A stretch of DNA of 64,000 nucleotides from Thermoplasmata archaeon (GTDB lineage Archaea; Thermoplasmatota; Thermoplasmata; Lutacidiplasmatales; UBA184): the NCBI GenBank assembly GCA_021819135.1, contig JAKASE010000001.1, forward strand, positions 157,683 to 221,682. The letters run 5' to 3'. The number at the start of each line of letters is the position of its first letter. The first letter of the stretch is position 1. Below are positions 38,751-48,630 of the stretch, in pieces. The position numbers and the translations under genes are program-made. The notes beneath the pieces are model-generated. The model was given only the letters and a program-made list of their open reading frames with translations, did no database searches and had not been told where the DNA came from.

Positions 38751-38922
38751 CCGACCTGCACCGAATCGTCCCGGGCCTTCCGGGGACCGGCGCGTGCGGG
38801 GCGGAAGCGGGAGCGCCCCCCCGCAAGGGATAGTTTTTCCTTCCCTCGCGTATGGAACCGCGGCGGGGCCGGCACCGGTCGCCTACCCCGCACCGCACAC
38901 GGAGGACGGAGATCCGGGGCCC

Positions 38923-39462
38923 ATGGTCGACTGGTTCAGCATCGCGGTCTGGACGCTGGTAGGCACGTGGGTGCTGCTGATCGGCACGATCGTCCTCATG
39001 TACTGGCAGACCCGGCAGAACCAGCACATCAACTCCGCCAACGCGGTCATGAACCTTCGGGAGCGCTTCGACTCGGCCCGGATGCGAGCCGCGCGCCGCC
39101 ACCTCGCGGACCGGCTCCTCCGGGGAGCCCACCAGGACATCGCGAGCGTCGAGGTCGTGACGTTCTTCGAGCTCATGGGGACCCTGACCCACCGCAAGGT
39201 GCTCCACGATGACCTCGTGTGGGAGGCGTTCGGGTCATGGATCGAGGCCTACTACTGGTCGCTCCGTCATCCGGTCGATATGATCGACCAGCTTAGGACG
39301 AACCTCCACGACCCGCTCATCTTCCACGAGTTCGAGTGGCTCCATGACCGGATCCTCGCGCTCAACCGGCGACACCTCGGTCCCCAGGCCCCCGCGTCCC
39401 CTCGACCCGAGGAGGACTTCCAGAGCCTGCTCCGACGGGAGACGGCCCTCGAATCGATCTGA
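38923..39462 (+). CDS. hypothetical protein with N-terminal TM (DUF4760-like)
   Basis: TM VWTLVGTWVLLIGTIVLMYW followed by helical domain. Confidence 0.6.
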   Translation: MVDWFSIAVWTLVGTWVLLIGTIVLMYWQTRQNQHINSANAVMNLRERFDSARMRAARRHLADRLLRGAHQDIASVEVVTFFELMGTLTHRKVLHDDLVWEAFGSWIEAYYWSLRHPVDMIDQLRTNLHDPLIFHEFEWLHDRILALNRRHLGPQAPASPRPEEDFQSLLRRETALESI

Positions 39463-39620
39463 CGCCTCCCCGCGCGGGTCTCGCGGCCCCATCCCCCGAC
39501 CCCGGGCAGCCGCTCGGTGGCTCCGGGGCTCGAGGAACGTGGGGCCACTTCTCGCGACCCGTCAAGTCGGGTAGACCTGAGGTCTTTCGGCGTTGTCGAC
39601 CTACCGGTCATGAGCCGGCC

Positions 39621-40298
39621 ATGTTCTTTCCCCCCGCGCCCGCCGGTGCTCTGCGCGACCGGACCGAGGCGGGAGTGCGCTTGGCCGAACGTCTCGCCCG
39701 ATACCGCGACGAGCACCCGGTCGTGCTCGCGCTCCCGCGCGGAGGGGTACCGGTCGCGTTCGAGATCGCCCGCCGACTCCAAGCCCCCCTGGACGTCCTC
39801 ATCGTCCGGAAGATCGGAGCGCCGATGAACCCCGAGTACGGCCTCGGGGCCCTGGTGGAGGATGGCACGCGCTACCTGGACGAGCGACGGGTGCGCGAGG
39901 CCGGATACACGGTGCACGACCTCGACCGGACGATCACGACCGAGCTTGAGGAGGTCCGTCGCCGGGCCCGGGAGTACCGGCGGAGTCTACCACCGCTCGA
40001 CATCCGGGGTCGATGCGTGATCCTCGTCGATGATGGGGTCGCCACCGGGGGCACGCTCCGCGCGGCGATCCGCTCGGTGCGCTCGCGGCAGCCACGACGC
40101 GTGGTGGTCACGCTGGGGGTCTGCCCGCGCGACACCCTCCGGGATCTTCAGGCGGAGGCCGATGAGGTGATCGCCATCGTCGTGCCCGAGGTGTTCTTCG
40201 CCGTGGGCGAGTGGTACTCCCGGTTCGACCAGGTGAGCGATGCCGAGGTCCTGCGGCTCCTGGACCGGGTCCCCCGCCCTCCGGCCGGTTCGGGGTAG
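39621..40298 (+). CDS. phosphoribosyltransferase domain protein
   Basis: VVLALPRGGVPVAFEIARRLQAPLDVLIVRKIGAPMNPEYGLGAL...CVILVDDGVATGGTLRAAIRSV. Confidence 0.92.
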   Translation: MFFPPAPAGALRDRTEAGVRLAERLARYRDEHPVVLALPRGGVPVAFEIARRLQAPLDVLIVRKIGAPMNPEYGLGALVEDGTRYLDERRVREAGYTVHDLDRTITTELEEVRRRAREYRRSLPPLDIRGRCVILVDDGVATGGTLRAAIRSVRSRQPRRVVVTLGVCPRDTLRDLQAEADEVIAIVVPEVFFAVGEWYSRFDQVSDAEVLRLLDRVPRPPAGSG

Positions 40299-40333
40299 GG
40301 TCCCATCTCAGGTCCGACGGTCCCGGACCGTCT

Positions 40334-40801
40334 TCACTCGAGGGGGTCGCGAACGCCGCCTTCCGCCACGGCGGCGGCGGCCTCGGGGGACTGAGGCGGG
40401 ACGACGACCACCGCGACCTCCACCGGTATCTGGGCCCGACGGAAGATCATCCCGACCCCGCACGTGGCGAGCGCGGCTCGCAGGACCCGCGAGACCTCCG
40501 CGAACTCGACCCGGCTGCGGAGCCGGAGCGTCCCATGCACTCGCTCGAACGGACCGTTCCGTCCTCCCGGGTCCGCCTCGAGCGCGAGGTGGAGGCCGTA
40601 GTAGGCGAGGTGGTGCTTCTCGGCCAGTTCCGCGAACCTCGTCGCGATCGATCCGGCGAGCGCCACCAGCGCTAGGTCGACCGGCGTGGGTCCGATGCTC
40701 CGGCCGCCTAGGTCCACGGGGAGATCGACCTCCACGTCGTGGGCCCGCCCGTCCTCGACCCGGAACTCGAAGCCTCCTTTCCAGGTGGCGAACGCCTGCA
40801 T
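40334..40801 (-). CDS. OsmC family protein
   Basis: TPVDLALVALAGSIATRFAELAEKHHLAYYGLHLALEAD. Confidence 0.75.
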   Translation of the reverse strand: MQAFATWKGGFEFRVEDGRAHDVEVDLPVDLGGRSIGPTPVDLALVALAGSIATRFAELAEKHHLAYYGLHLALEADPGGRNGPFERVHGTLRLRSRVEFAEVSRVLRAALATCGVGMIFRRAQIPVEVAVVVVPPQSPEAAAAVAEGGVRDPLE

Positions 40802-40921
40802 TCTCCGCCGAATGCCCCGATGCGAGGGATGGTTTGTCGGTGGAGCCGACTTGACCGTGAGCGAGCGGCACGGAAGCCCGCGAACGCGCCCCCGCCCGCT
40901 CCGTTACGAGCGGCCCTCCCC

Positions 40922-41395
40922 CTAGTACCAGGTCGCGACGAGGATCTCGGCCTGGAAGGATGCGGTGATCCCCCCGACCCACGCCGCACCAAACCCGTAA
41001 TCAGGGGCCAGGAAGAGCAGGACGTGGGTGCCGTTCGGCAAGGGATTCCCGAGCGCGAAAGAGTACGCGGTCCCGTTCGGTTCGGTCCCGATGCCGTTCA
41101 CCACTCCCCCGAGCAGCGGGTTCCAGTTCGAGAGCCAAAGCCGGAACGTCACGTTCCGGAACGTGACGTTCCAAGGGGCGGTGTGGTCCGAGAACAACGG
41201 TGCATGGAGAGGAGTGTAGGTGGCGTCGAACGTGTGGCCGTTGACCGTGGTCGTCCAAGTGCTGGGGATCGACGCCTTCACTCCGGTCAGGTACCCCCCG
41301 AACAGCGCGACCCCGATCCCTGCCATGACCACGAGCCCGATCACCATCACGATGGCGGCCCGACGGGTCATCGGATAGTCCTGGTCCATCACCAT
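40922..41395 (-). CDS. small membrane-anchored extracellular protein
   Basis: N-terminal TM (AAIVMVIGLVVMAGIGVALFGGYLTG) and sequons NVT, NGT. Confidence 0.65.
   Translation of the reverse strand: MVMDQDYPMTRRAAIVMVIGLVVMAGIGVALFGGYLTGVKASIPSTWTTTVNGHTFDATYTPLHAPLFSDHTAPWNVTFRNVTFRLWLSNWNPLLGGVVNGIGTEPNGTAYSFALGNPLPNGTHVLLFLAPDYGFGAAWVGGITASFQAEILVATWY
41143..41172. repeat. 30-nt perfect palindrome within CDS
   Basis: GGAACGTCACGTTCC|GGAACGTGACGTTCC; the two 15-nt arms are exact reverse complements. Confidence 0.95.
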
Positions 41396-41482
41396 GGTAC
41401 GTCCGCGACGACAGCGGCGGGGCCTATGACCCTAGCCGGTTCCCTGTCCGGGAGCCTGCCACCCGTTTCATACCGACCGGAC

Positions 41483-42442
41483 ATGACCCCTTCCGTGCAA
41501 GCCGTCGCGGTCCTGCAGTTCGGGGAACCCCCGTCCGTCATGGAGGTTCCTGCCCCGATGCCCGGGCCGGGGGAGCTCCTCGTTCGGATGACCGCGGTGG
41601 GGATGAACCCCTACGATGCGAAGATCCTGGATGGCATTCTCCGTCCGCGCCCCCACGTGTTCCCGCTCATCGCGGGCGTGGATGGCGCAGGGGTCGTGAC
41701 GTCGGTCGGCGAAGGGGTCCGTCGCTTCCGGGCGGGGGACCGGGTCTTCGGACAGTTCCTGCATGACCCGGTAGGTACCGGGACCTACGCCGAGCTCGCT
41801 CCGGTTCCGGAGCGGATAGGGGTCGCCCGCGTCCCCGCCGAGGTCACTGACGCCGAGGCTGCGGCGATCCCGACCGCCGGCATGACGGCCCGCGACGCCC
41901 TCGACCGGCTCGCCCTTCGCCCGGGGGCCACGCTGCTCGTCGTCGGCGCGTCCGGGGGCATCGGATCGTTCGCCGTGCCGTTCGCCGTCGCCGAAGGGGT
42001 GCACGTGATCGCAGCGGCCCGCCCTCGCTCGTTCGATCGGCTCCGCGCTCTCGGGGCCGGGGAGACCGTGGATGTCTCCGCGCCCGATTGGGAGGAGGGT
42101 CTCCTCCGGGGCCATCCGGGCGGCGTCGATGGGCTCCTCGACCTCATGAGCGACCGCGAGCGGTTCGCCCGCCGGATCTCGCTCCTTCGAATCGGGGGCC
42201 GGGCGGCCACGACGGTGTACGCGGCCGATCCCGAGCATCCTCCGTCCCACTCGGTCGAGGCCTTCAACATCGATCTCCAGCCCTCCGCCCCCCTTCTCGA
42301 GCGGACGGTCGGTACGATCCAACGGCACCGCACTCCCGTATCGATCGAGCGGTCGATCGGTCTCGCGGAGGCACCGGCGGCGCTCGTCGAGATCCGGGCC
42401 GGCCGCGCGGTCGGAAAGTCGATCATCCGGTTTCCGGAGTGA
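41483..42442 (+). CDS. zinc-type alcohol dehydrogenase/quinone oxidoreductase family (MDR)
   Basis: GELLVRMTAVGMNPYDAKILDG, AGVDGAGVVTSVGEGVRRFRAGDRVFG, LLVVGASGGIGSFAV. Confidence 0.9.
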   Translation: MTPSVQAVAVLQFGEPPSVMEVPAPMPGPGELLVRMTAVGMNPYDAKILDGILRPRPHVFPLIAGVDGAGVVTSVGEGVRRFRAGDRVFGQFLHDPVGTGTYAELAPVPERIGVARVPAEVTDAEAAAIPTAGMTARDALDRLALRPGATLLVVGASGGIGSFAVPFAVAEGVHVIAAARPRSFDRLRALGAGETVDVSAPDWEEGLLRGHPGGVDGLLDLMSDRERFARRISLLRIGGRAATTVYAADPEHPPSHSVEAFNIDLQPSAPLLERTVGTIQRHRTPVSIERSIGLAEAPAALVEIRAGRAVGKSIIRFPE

Positions 42443-42521
42443 GGCGGCCGGCCTCCGTGGCGGCCGTTCCTGGTTCCGCCGGGTCGGCAAGGCTCATGAG
42501 AACCGATCCCTCGCGAGGACG

Positions 42522-43331
42522 ATGACCCTCCGCCCCGCGCCGGCATACGCGATCTCCGCCGCGGTGTACGACCGGGTCTACTCCTGGAAGGATTACGGGG
42601 CAGAGGCGCGCCGGGTGCGCGCGCTCATCCGCCGCTACGGACCTCCGGACGCCCACACGCTCCTCGATGTCGCCTGCGGCACGGGGGAGCACCTCGAGAC
42701 CCTCTCCCGCTGGTTCGAGACGGCGGGGGTCGACGCGAGCGCCGCCATGCTGGCGGTCGCCCGGAAGAAGCTCCCCCGCGTCCGGTTCGTGCGGTCGACG
42801 ATGCAGACGTTCCGTTTCGACCGGCAGTTCGACGCGATCACGTGCCTCTTCTCGGCCATCGGCTACGTCCGCACTCCCTCCGAGCTGCGCCGAACCCTCC
42901 GGAACTTCGCGGGCCACCTCCGCCCCGGAGGCGTGGTCCTGGTGGAACCCTGGATCGCGCCGGAGGACTACCGGCCGGGGGCGGTCCATCTCGGGAAGTA
43001 CGGGACGGCCGAATCACCGATCGCGCGGATGAACATCTCCGAGCGGCGAGGCGGCCGCTCGATCATGGACATGCACTATCTCATGCCGTACCGTGGCCGC
43101 GTTCGACACTGGGTGGAGCGGCACGAGATGGGCTTGTTCGACGACGCGACGATGCGCGACGCGTTCGTCCGGGCCGGCCTGACCGTCCGCCGCGTACCGA
43201 GCCGCTTCACCACGAATCGAGGGCTCTACGTAGGGGTGAAGCCGTGGGGGCACGATCGGCGGAGTTCGACCCACGCACCGGGACGTAGACGGGCCGCCCC
43301 CGGCCGACCCCGCCGACGGATGCCGCGCTGA
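42522..43331 (+). CDS. class I SAM-dependent methyltransferase
   Basis: HTLLDVACGTGEHLETLSRWFETAGVDASAAMLAVA...LRPGGVVLVEPWI. Confidence 0.92.
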   Translation: MTLRPAPAYAISAAVYDRVYSWKDYGAEARRVRALIRRYGPPDAHTLLDVACGTGEHLETLSRWFETAGVDASAAMLAVARKKLPRVRFVRSTMQTFRFDRQFDAITCLFSAIGYVRTPSELRRTLRNFAGHLRPGGVVLVEPWIAPEDYRPGAVHLGKYGTAESPIARMNISERRGGRSIMDMHYLMPYRGRVRHWVERHEMGLFDDATMRDAFVRAGLTVRRVPSRFTTNRGLYVGVKPWGHDRRSSTHAPGRRRAAPGRPRRRMPR

Positions 43332-43350
43332 GCGTGGAACGACCCGCGGG

Positions 43351-43527
43351 TCACTTGAGGACGACCGTCTCGACCCGGGGCGCCCGGAACCCGACCTTCT
43401 GGTGGGTCCCATCGCAGAACGGCTTGTGCGCCGATTGCCCGCACCGACAGAAGGCGTACCGCACTTTCCCGTCGATCATCACGAGGTTGGGTCCGTTCTC
43501 GGACGAGAGCACTACGACCTTCGGCAT
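43351..43527 (-). CDS. CDGSH iron-sulfur domain protein
   Basis: YAFCRCGQSAHKPFCDGTHQKVGF. Confidence 0.93.
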   Translation of the reverse strand: MPKVVVLSSENGPNLVMIDGKVRYAFCRCGQSAHKPFCDGTHQKVGFRAPRVETVVLK

Positions 43528-43771
43528 GGTGGCCTCTTCCGAACCGTAGGGGACGGATAAGCCCACTAGGCGGACGATCTCCGCGTCTTCCCCCGCAGCC
43601 ATCGGTATCTGATGGGAGGGACGGGCACCCCGGCACGGCGGGTACTCCCAGGCCCGGGTGCGGCGGCGCCCCCGGAGAAGGGGAATGGCCCGGCAGCGGA
43701 ACTGGGGTACCGGTCCGCGGTAAAGGTCGGTTTACGAACGTGTCAAGGCCTTCGCCAGGGACCGGGCGACG

Positions 43772-44464
43772 ATGGCGATGGATTCCGTCGGCTACGCTAC
43801 CGATGCCTCCCTGTGGATGCTCGGGGGGCTGCTGGCCTACCTTGCCGTACGCAACGTGATCCGGTACCGGACCGAGCCCCGGGGCGCCCTCCTCTGGTGG
43901 GCGACCGGGCTCGGGGCGGCGGCAGCGGCCATGATGCTCGAAGCGGTCGTCTTCGTCGGGATCTCGGCGCCCGGTCTTCTCGACGCGTACTTCTTCCTGA
44001 CCGCCGCGACGGTCGCCGCGCTCTCGATCGGCGCGACGGGGGTGCTCGGACATCGCCGGATCGAACTCGGCTACGAAGGGTACATCCTCGCCGTGACCGC
44101 CGCCGTCGGGGTCGCCTCGTTCAGCCTGCCCCTGCCCGACGGGATCGTGTCGAACGGGGTGATCTCGGGCAGTCCGTCCGTGTGGGTGGTGGTCCTCTCC
44201 TCGCTGGTCACGTTCCCGGCGACGATCCTCCTCTTGGCCGCCACGGCGCTCGCGATCCGGAGCTCGCGCCAATGGAGACCGGGGCTCATCGTGGTCGGTG
44301 TGGGGGTCCTCGCTGCGGGGGGGACCCTGTACATCGCGTCGCTCCCGGCCGCGCTCTACTACGCCGAGTTCCTCGGGATCCTCCTGCTCTTCCTGGGCCT
44401 GGTCAGCCTTCCGCACGCTCGTCCGGCGAAGGCCCCGAGCCCCGCGGGTCGTCCCGCCCCGTGA
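43772..44464 (+). CDS. multi-pass membrane protein
   Basis: About seven hydrophobic segments; no assigned family. Confidence 0.65.
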   Translation: MAMDSVGYATDASLWMLGGLLAYLAVRNVIRYRTEPRGALLWWATGLGAAAAAMMLEAVVFVGISAPGLLDAYFFLTAATVAALSIGATGVLGHRRIELGYEGYILAVTAAVGVASFSLPLPDGIVSNGVISGSPSVWVVVLSSLVTFPATILLLAATALAIRSSRQWRPGLIVVGVGVLAAGGTLYIASLPAALYYAEFLGILLLFLGLVSLPHARPAKAPSPAGRPAP

Positions 44465-44610
44465 CCGGCGATCGGTGCGGCCGACACCGCGATGCGCGGC
44501 CGACCGGACCTCCTCCTGAGGGGCGTACGGACCGGCGAGCTCCCCCGTGAAGTTCCGTTGACTGACCCTGTATTAGGGTTCGAGAATGGTGAGCGAGAGG
44601 GTTCTCGGCC

Positions 44611-45966
44611 ATGGGAATCTCGATGGTGGATTTCGACCGGTTCCTCTTCGCGTTCACGATCGGGTCGCACATCCTGCTCGTCTCCGTGAGCATCGCTCTC
44701 GCGCTGCTCCTCTCGGTGTTCGAGTTCCTCTCGGCCCGCACGTCGGACCGGTACTACGCCGCGTTCGCCCGTCGGCTGATCCGGCCCTTCGTAGTTTCCT
44801 TCGGGGTCGGGACCGCGAGCGGGATCGTGATGGCGGTAGAGCTGGTGAACCTCTTCCCGAAGTTCATGACGCTCGTCTCGGAGACCGGCGTGATCGGGGT
44901 CTTCTACGTCGAGGTCTTCGCGTTCTTCGCTGAGACGATCTTCCTCGTCGTCTACGTCTACTTCGGTCGGTCGTTCACGCGCCGGTACGCGCGGTGGTGG
45001 CTCACGGTACCGATCGTGATCGGGACCCTCCTCTCCGCCGTGCTGATCACCATGGTCAATGCCTGGATGAACACCCCGAACGGCTTCGACATCGGGGCGT
45101 TCATGGCCACCGGGGCGGTGACCGGCGTGAACCCCTGGGCCCCGTTCCTCACCACTTCGACCGGCTACGAGGTCTTCCAGGTCACGGTCGGGGTGCCCCT
45201 CGCGGGCATCATGCTGATCGGCGGATACTTCGCCCTGCGGCATCTCCGGGCGCGCGACCCGGACGAGCGGACGTTGTTCCGGAAGGGGCTTCGGGTCACG
45301 GTGGCGCTCGCGCTCATCCTCGTGGTTCTGACGATACTCGCCGGTATCCTCGAGATCGAGGGGCTCTACACCTACCAACCGCTCAAGTACGCCGCCATCG
45401 AGCTCAACCCGTATCCCGGGACCGGACTATCGGAGAACCTCTTCGGCTGGCTCTCGGGCATGAGCGTCGTGGGGGCGCTCCAGATCCCGGGTCTGCAGGG
45501 GGCTCTCGGCCATGGCGCGTACCTTCCCGGCCTCTCCCAGTACCCGAGCTCCGAATGGCCCCCCCTGATCATCCACGATCTCTTCGATGCCATGGTCCTC
45601 GGCGGGGTCCTCATCGGTCTCTTCCTCCTCGTGTTCGCGGCGCTCTGGGTGACCCACCGCCGACCGTTCGACAAGCGCTCCCTCGCGTACGGGTTCGCGT
45701 TCTTCGGGGTCCTGACCGAGCTCGTCATGGAGCTCGGATGGGCGACCGACGAGATCGGCCGGCAGCCGTGGATCATCTATCAGGTGATGCCGGTCGCCAG
45801 CGCGGCGAACTACAGCTCCGCGCTCCTCGTTCCCGGGATCCTCATCATCGCGTTCTACTTCCTCCTCGTCCCGCTCACGTTCTACTTCATGGTCCGGGTA
45901 TTCAACGGACGGCCCCTCGACCTCGATCTGAAGGGACCGCCGGCGGGGCACGATGCCAACTACTAA
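44611..45966 (+). CDS. cydA: cytochrome bd-type ubiquinol oxidase subunit I
   Basis: DRFLFAFTIGSHILLVSVSIALALLLSVFEF, YQPLKYAAIE, GWATDEIGRQPWIIYQVM. Confidence 0.94.
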   Translation: MGISMVDFDRFLFAFTIGSHILLVSVSIALALLLSVFEFLSARTSDRYYAAFARRLIRPFVVSFGVGTASGIVMAVELVNLFPKFMTLVSETGVIGVFYVEVFAFFAETIFLVVYVYFGRSFTRRYARWWLTVPIVIGTLLSAVLITMVNAWMNTPNGFDIGAFMATGAVTGVNPWAPFLTTSTGYEVFQVTVGVPLAGIMLIGGYFALRHLRARDPDERTLFRKGLRVTVALALILVVLTILAGILEIEGLYTYQPLKYAAIELNPYPGTGLSENLFGWLSGMSVVGALQIPGLQGALGHGAYLPGLSQYPSSEWPPLIIHDLFDAMVLGGVLIGLFLLVFAALWVTHRRPFDKRSLAYGFAFFGVLTELVMELGWATDEIGRQPWIIYQVMPVASAANYSSALLVPGILIIAFYFLLVPLTFYFMVRVFNGRPLDLDLKGPPAGHDANY

Positions 45967-46918
45967 CGGGATCTTCTACGTCAACTTCGCGATCTTCGCG
46001 GTCTTCCTCACGCTCTTCATCACCGAGCTGATGGGGGCCTTCCTGCTCCTCTTCTGGTACGAGAAGGCGAAGCGGCGGGTACTCGAGTACGTTGTCCCGA
46101 TCTGGGAGGTGACCGGCACCTTCGCGGTCCTGTGGGTGGTGACCGCGGATTTCGCCTACCCATCGATGCTCTTCCCGGTCGCGAGCCTGCTCGCGGCGTA
46201 CATCGTCCTATTCCTCATCTTCCTGGTCGCCCGGAACGCCTCGATCTCGTTCGCTGAGTTCATCATCAAGCGGCGCTGGCTCGATGAGAAGAAGCTCTAC
46301 CAGGCGTACGCGGTCTCCACCCTGCTCCTCGGGATCGTGGTCGTGATCATGCTCTCCGCGATCGTGAGCGGAGCGGGCGTCGACCTCACGGCGCTCACCT
46401 TCTCGTTCACCGGGTGGGTCACCGACCCGGGGAGCATACCGTACCTTCTCGGGGTCCTGATCCTCGGGGTCGGCCTCGCGCCCGTGTTCTACGACATCTC
46501 CGAGCTCCGGCGATGGACGCTCCCGCTCACGACGCTCGGGGTCGTGATCGAAGCGGTCGCCCTCGACCTCTACGCGAGCAGTTTCCTGACCTGGGTCTTC
46601 CTGGTCCCGGCGGGGCTCACGGTGCTTCCGGCGGCCGCCTACCAGCACCCGGGCCTCGCGAAGGCGGTGACGAACAAGGTCTTGCTCGGCTTCGTGGGTA
46701 CGGTGGTCCTCTTCTCACAGAGCTACCTTGTCTACCCGACGGCGTTCCACGGGGGGATCACCGTGGACTCGGTCACGACGACCGGGCCGATGGTCGGTGC
46801 CTATCTGGTCCTGTCCGCGGCGGGCGTAGTGATCGTCGGCGCGCTCATGGGGTTCTATCTCTACGTCGCCTATCGGTCGCGTTCGCCGCCGGCGGCCGGA
46901 ACGCCCGGGCCGGCGTAG
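45953..46918 (+). CDS. cydB: cytochrome bd-type ubiquinol oxidase subunit II
   Basis: Overlaps cydA by 14 nt; multi-TM protein with CydB-like C-terminus (YLVYPTAFHGGITVDSVTT). Confidence 0.88.
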   Translation: MPTTNGIFYVNFAIFAVFLTLFITELMGAFLLLFWYEKAKRRVLEYVVPIWEVTGTFAVLWVVTADFAYPSMLFPVASLLAAYIVLFLIFLVARNASISFAEFIIKRRWLDEKKLYQAYAVSTLLLGIVVVIMLSAIVSGAGVDLTALTFSFTGWVTDPGSIPYLLGVLILGVGLAPVFYDISELRRWTLPLTTLGVVIEAVALDLYASSFLTWVFLVPAGLTVLPAAAYQHPGLAKAVTNKVLLGFVGTVVLFSQSYLVYPTAFHGGITVDSVTTTGPMVGAYLVLSAAGVVIVGALMGFYLYVAYRSRSPPAAGTPGPA

Positions 46919-47053
46919 CGCATCGCGGGTCGTTCCTATCCCGCGGGCACAACGCCGGGGATACCTCCTCCCCGGCCCGGAGCATGACCGCCGGGTCAAG
47001 GCCGGCTCACCCCGTGTTCTTGAGACCGGTTCCGCTCCGAGGTCGCGATCGTC

Positions 47054-47404
47054 ATGACGGAGGAGAACCCCATCGACTGGCTCGAGGCGCTGCCCTGTTC
47101 CGTAACGGTGTGCGACCGGGACTACACGGTCCTCTACCTGAACGACCGGTCCGCGACCGTGAACGCGAAGGACGGAGGGAAGGCCCTCCGGGGCCGGAAC
47201 CTGCGGGAGTGCCACCCTCCCCTCGCCTTCGACAAGCTCGAGCAGGTGATGGCCTCCGAGGGGCCGAACGTCTATACGATCGAGAAGAACGGCGTCCGGA
47301 AGATCGTCTTCCAGGCACACTGGAAGCGGGAGGGCCGGGACGCCGGACTGGTCGAGATCACCTTCGAGATCCCCCCGAACACCCCGCACTTCGTCCGGAC
47401 CTGA
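47054..47404 (+). CDS. single PAS domain protein
   Basis: CSVTVCDRDYTVLYLNDRSATVNAKDGGKALRGRNLRECHP. Confidence 0.82.
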   Translation: MTEENPIDWLEALPCSVTVCDRDYTVLYLNDRSATVNAKDGGKALRGRNLRECHPPLAFDKLEQVMASEGPNVYTIEKNGVRKIVFQAHWKREGRDAGLVEITFEIPPNTPHFVRT

Positions 47405-47479
47405 GCGCGGCGGCCACGGGCCGGTCTCCGCGGGGTGTGGCCATCGAGAGTGTCTCCCGAGCGGCGCCTGCGCCGGGGG

Positions 47480-47709
47480 GATCCCCTCGGCCGCCAGCCT
47501 TGTGCGCCCGTATCCGAGCACTTTCCGCCTCACCGAGTAATTTCGGAGGGCTTGCCCCGAGCGGGCCCATTCGAGGGCGATCTCCCGGGCGAGACGCAGG
47601 CGATGCGCGAACGACTCGAGGAGTCTATCATCGACGGTTCGGATCGCATGTCGCAGCGATTTGACGGTCCTCGATGCCGCCTTGGTCGGCGCCCATCTCG
47701 CCGGCATAG
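47480..47709 (-). pseudogene. chorismate mutase (AroQ)-like fragment, 3' end unclear
   Basis: Frame reads TVKSLRHAIRTVDDRLLESFAHRLRLAREIALEWARSGQALRNYSVRRKVLGYGRTRLAAEGIPPAQ, then loses homology while staying open antisense to the PAS gene. Confidence 0.4.
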
Positions 47710-47773
47710 ATAAGGCCCTGCTAGAGTGTAGCACGGCCTCGTCCGGGAGGGAGCCCGGGTCGGGCGTGCGGTG

Positions 47774-48139
47774 CTACAGATCGACCTCGAGCAGTCCGTC
47801 CCGTTCGGTCACTCGATAGGTCCGGAGCGGAACCTGGAGCGCTTCCATCTCGCAGGGGATCTCGGGCTTGATCCTCGGCGGCTCGAGGAGCTGACCGGTG
47901 CGGACGTCGTAGCGGGCCTCATGGGCGGGGCAGACCGCGGTGTGACCCTGGGCCTCGGACAAGAGCGCGCAGCCCATGTGGGCGCAGACGGCATCCATCG
48001 CATACAACTTGCCCTCGACACGCGCCAGGAGGACCGGTCGCCCCCCGACCCAGGTGAGGACCGAGCTCCGATGCTCGAACAGGCGGGTGGAGATCGCGAC
48101 CCGACGGGGTGTCATACACGGTGGCATCGGGGATCGCAT
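47774..48139 (-). CDS. Rieske [2Fe-2S] ferredoxin-like protein
   Basis: CAHMGCALLSEAQGHTAVCPAHEARYDVRTGQ. Confidence 0.9.
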   Translation of the reverse strand: MRSPMPPCMTPRRVAISTRLFEHRSSVLTWVGGRPVLLARVEGKLYAMDAVCAHMGCALLSEAQGHTAVCPAHEARYDVRTGQLLEPPRIKPEIPCEMEALQVPLRTYRVTERDGLLEVDL

Positions 48140-48630
48140 CATCAACCCTTCGCGAGTCCGGGGATTTTCCCCTTCCCCTGCCCTGCAGGGCACCCCGCCC
48201 GAAGACGGGTCACGAGATGCCGATCGGACCCAGCGGGAGGACATTCGCGCAGAGCGGCTCGAGGTCGGGCCGCAGTGGTCCGGGAAAGTGGTCAGGTGCG
48301 GTTCCGGACGATCCCCCAGGGAATACGTCGTGCGACCCGAGCTCCTCGATCGATGAGGCCTTCGATCGAGAGGGATCGGGAACGACAGCCTTGTCCACCG
48401 AAGGGAGGGTCCGTTAGATTGCCCCTGTCCCCCATTACCGGACGGCTAGTCCACCCAGCTCGTGCCGCATGGTCTCCTCGGGCCGGGAGAGGTCGCTTGC
48501 GCGGGACGGGTATCTCACGATAGAGACCGGGACGGCAACTCCCTGTGGGTTCGTGAGATCACGGACCTCGCCGGTGGTCGTGCTTGCGGGTGGGCTCTTA
48601 AGCCGCCTGAGGCTCGCAACCCGATAGGTC

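Noticed and set aside
43772-46918. Possible TGA-to-Trp recoding genome-wide, suggested by the GyrI-like gene
   Set aside because: Trp is TGG throughout, and many genes terminate in TGA at family-expected ends.
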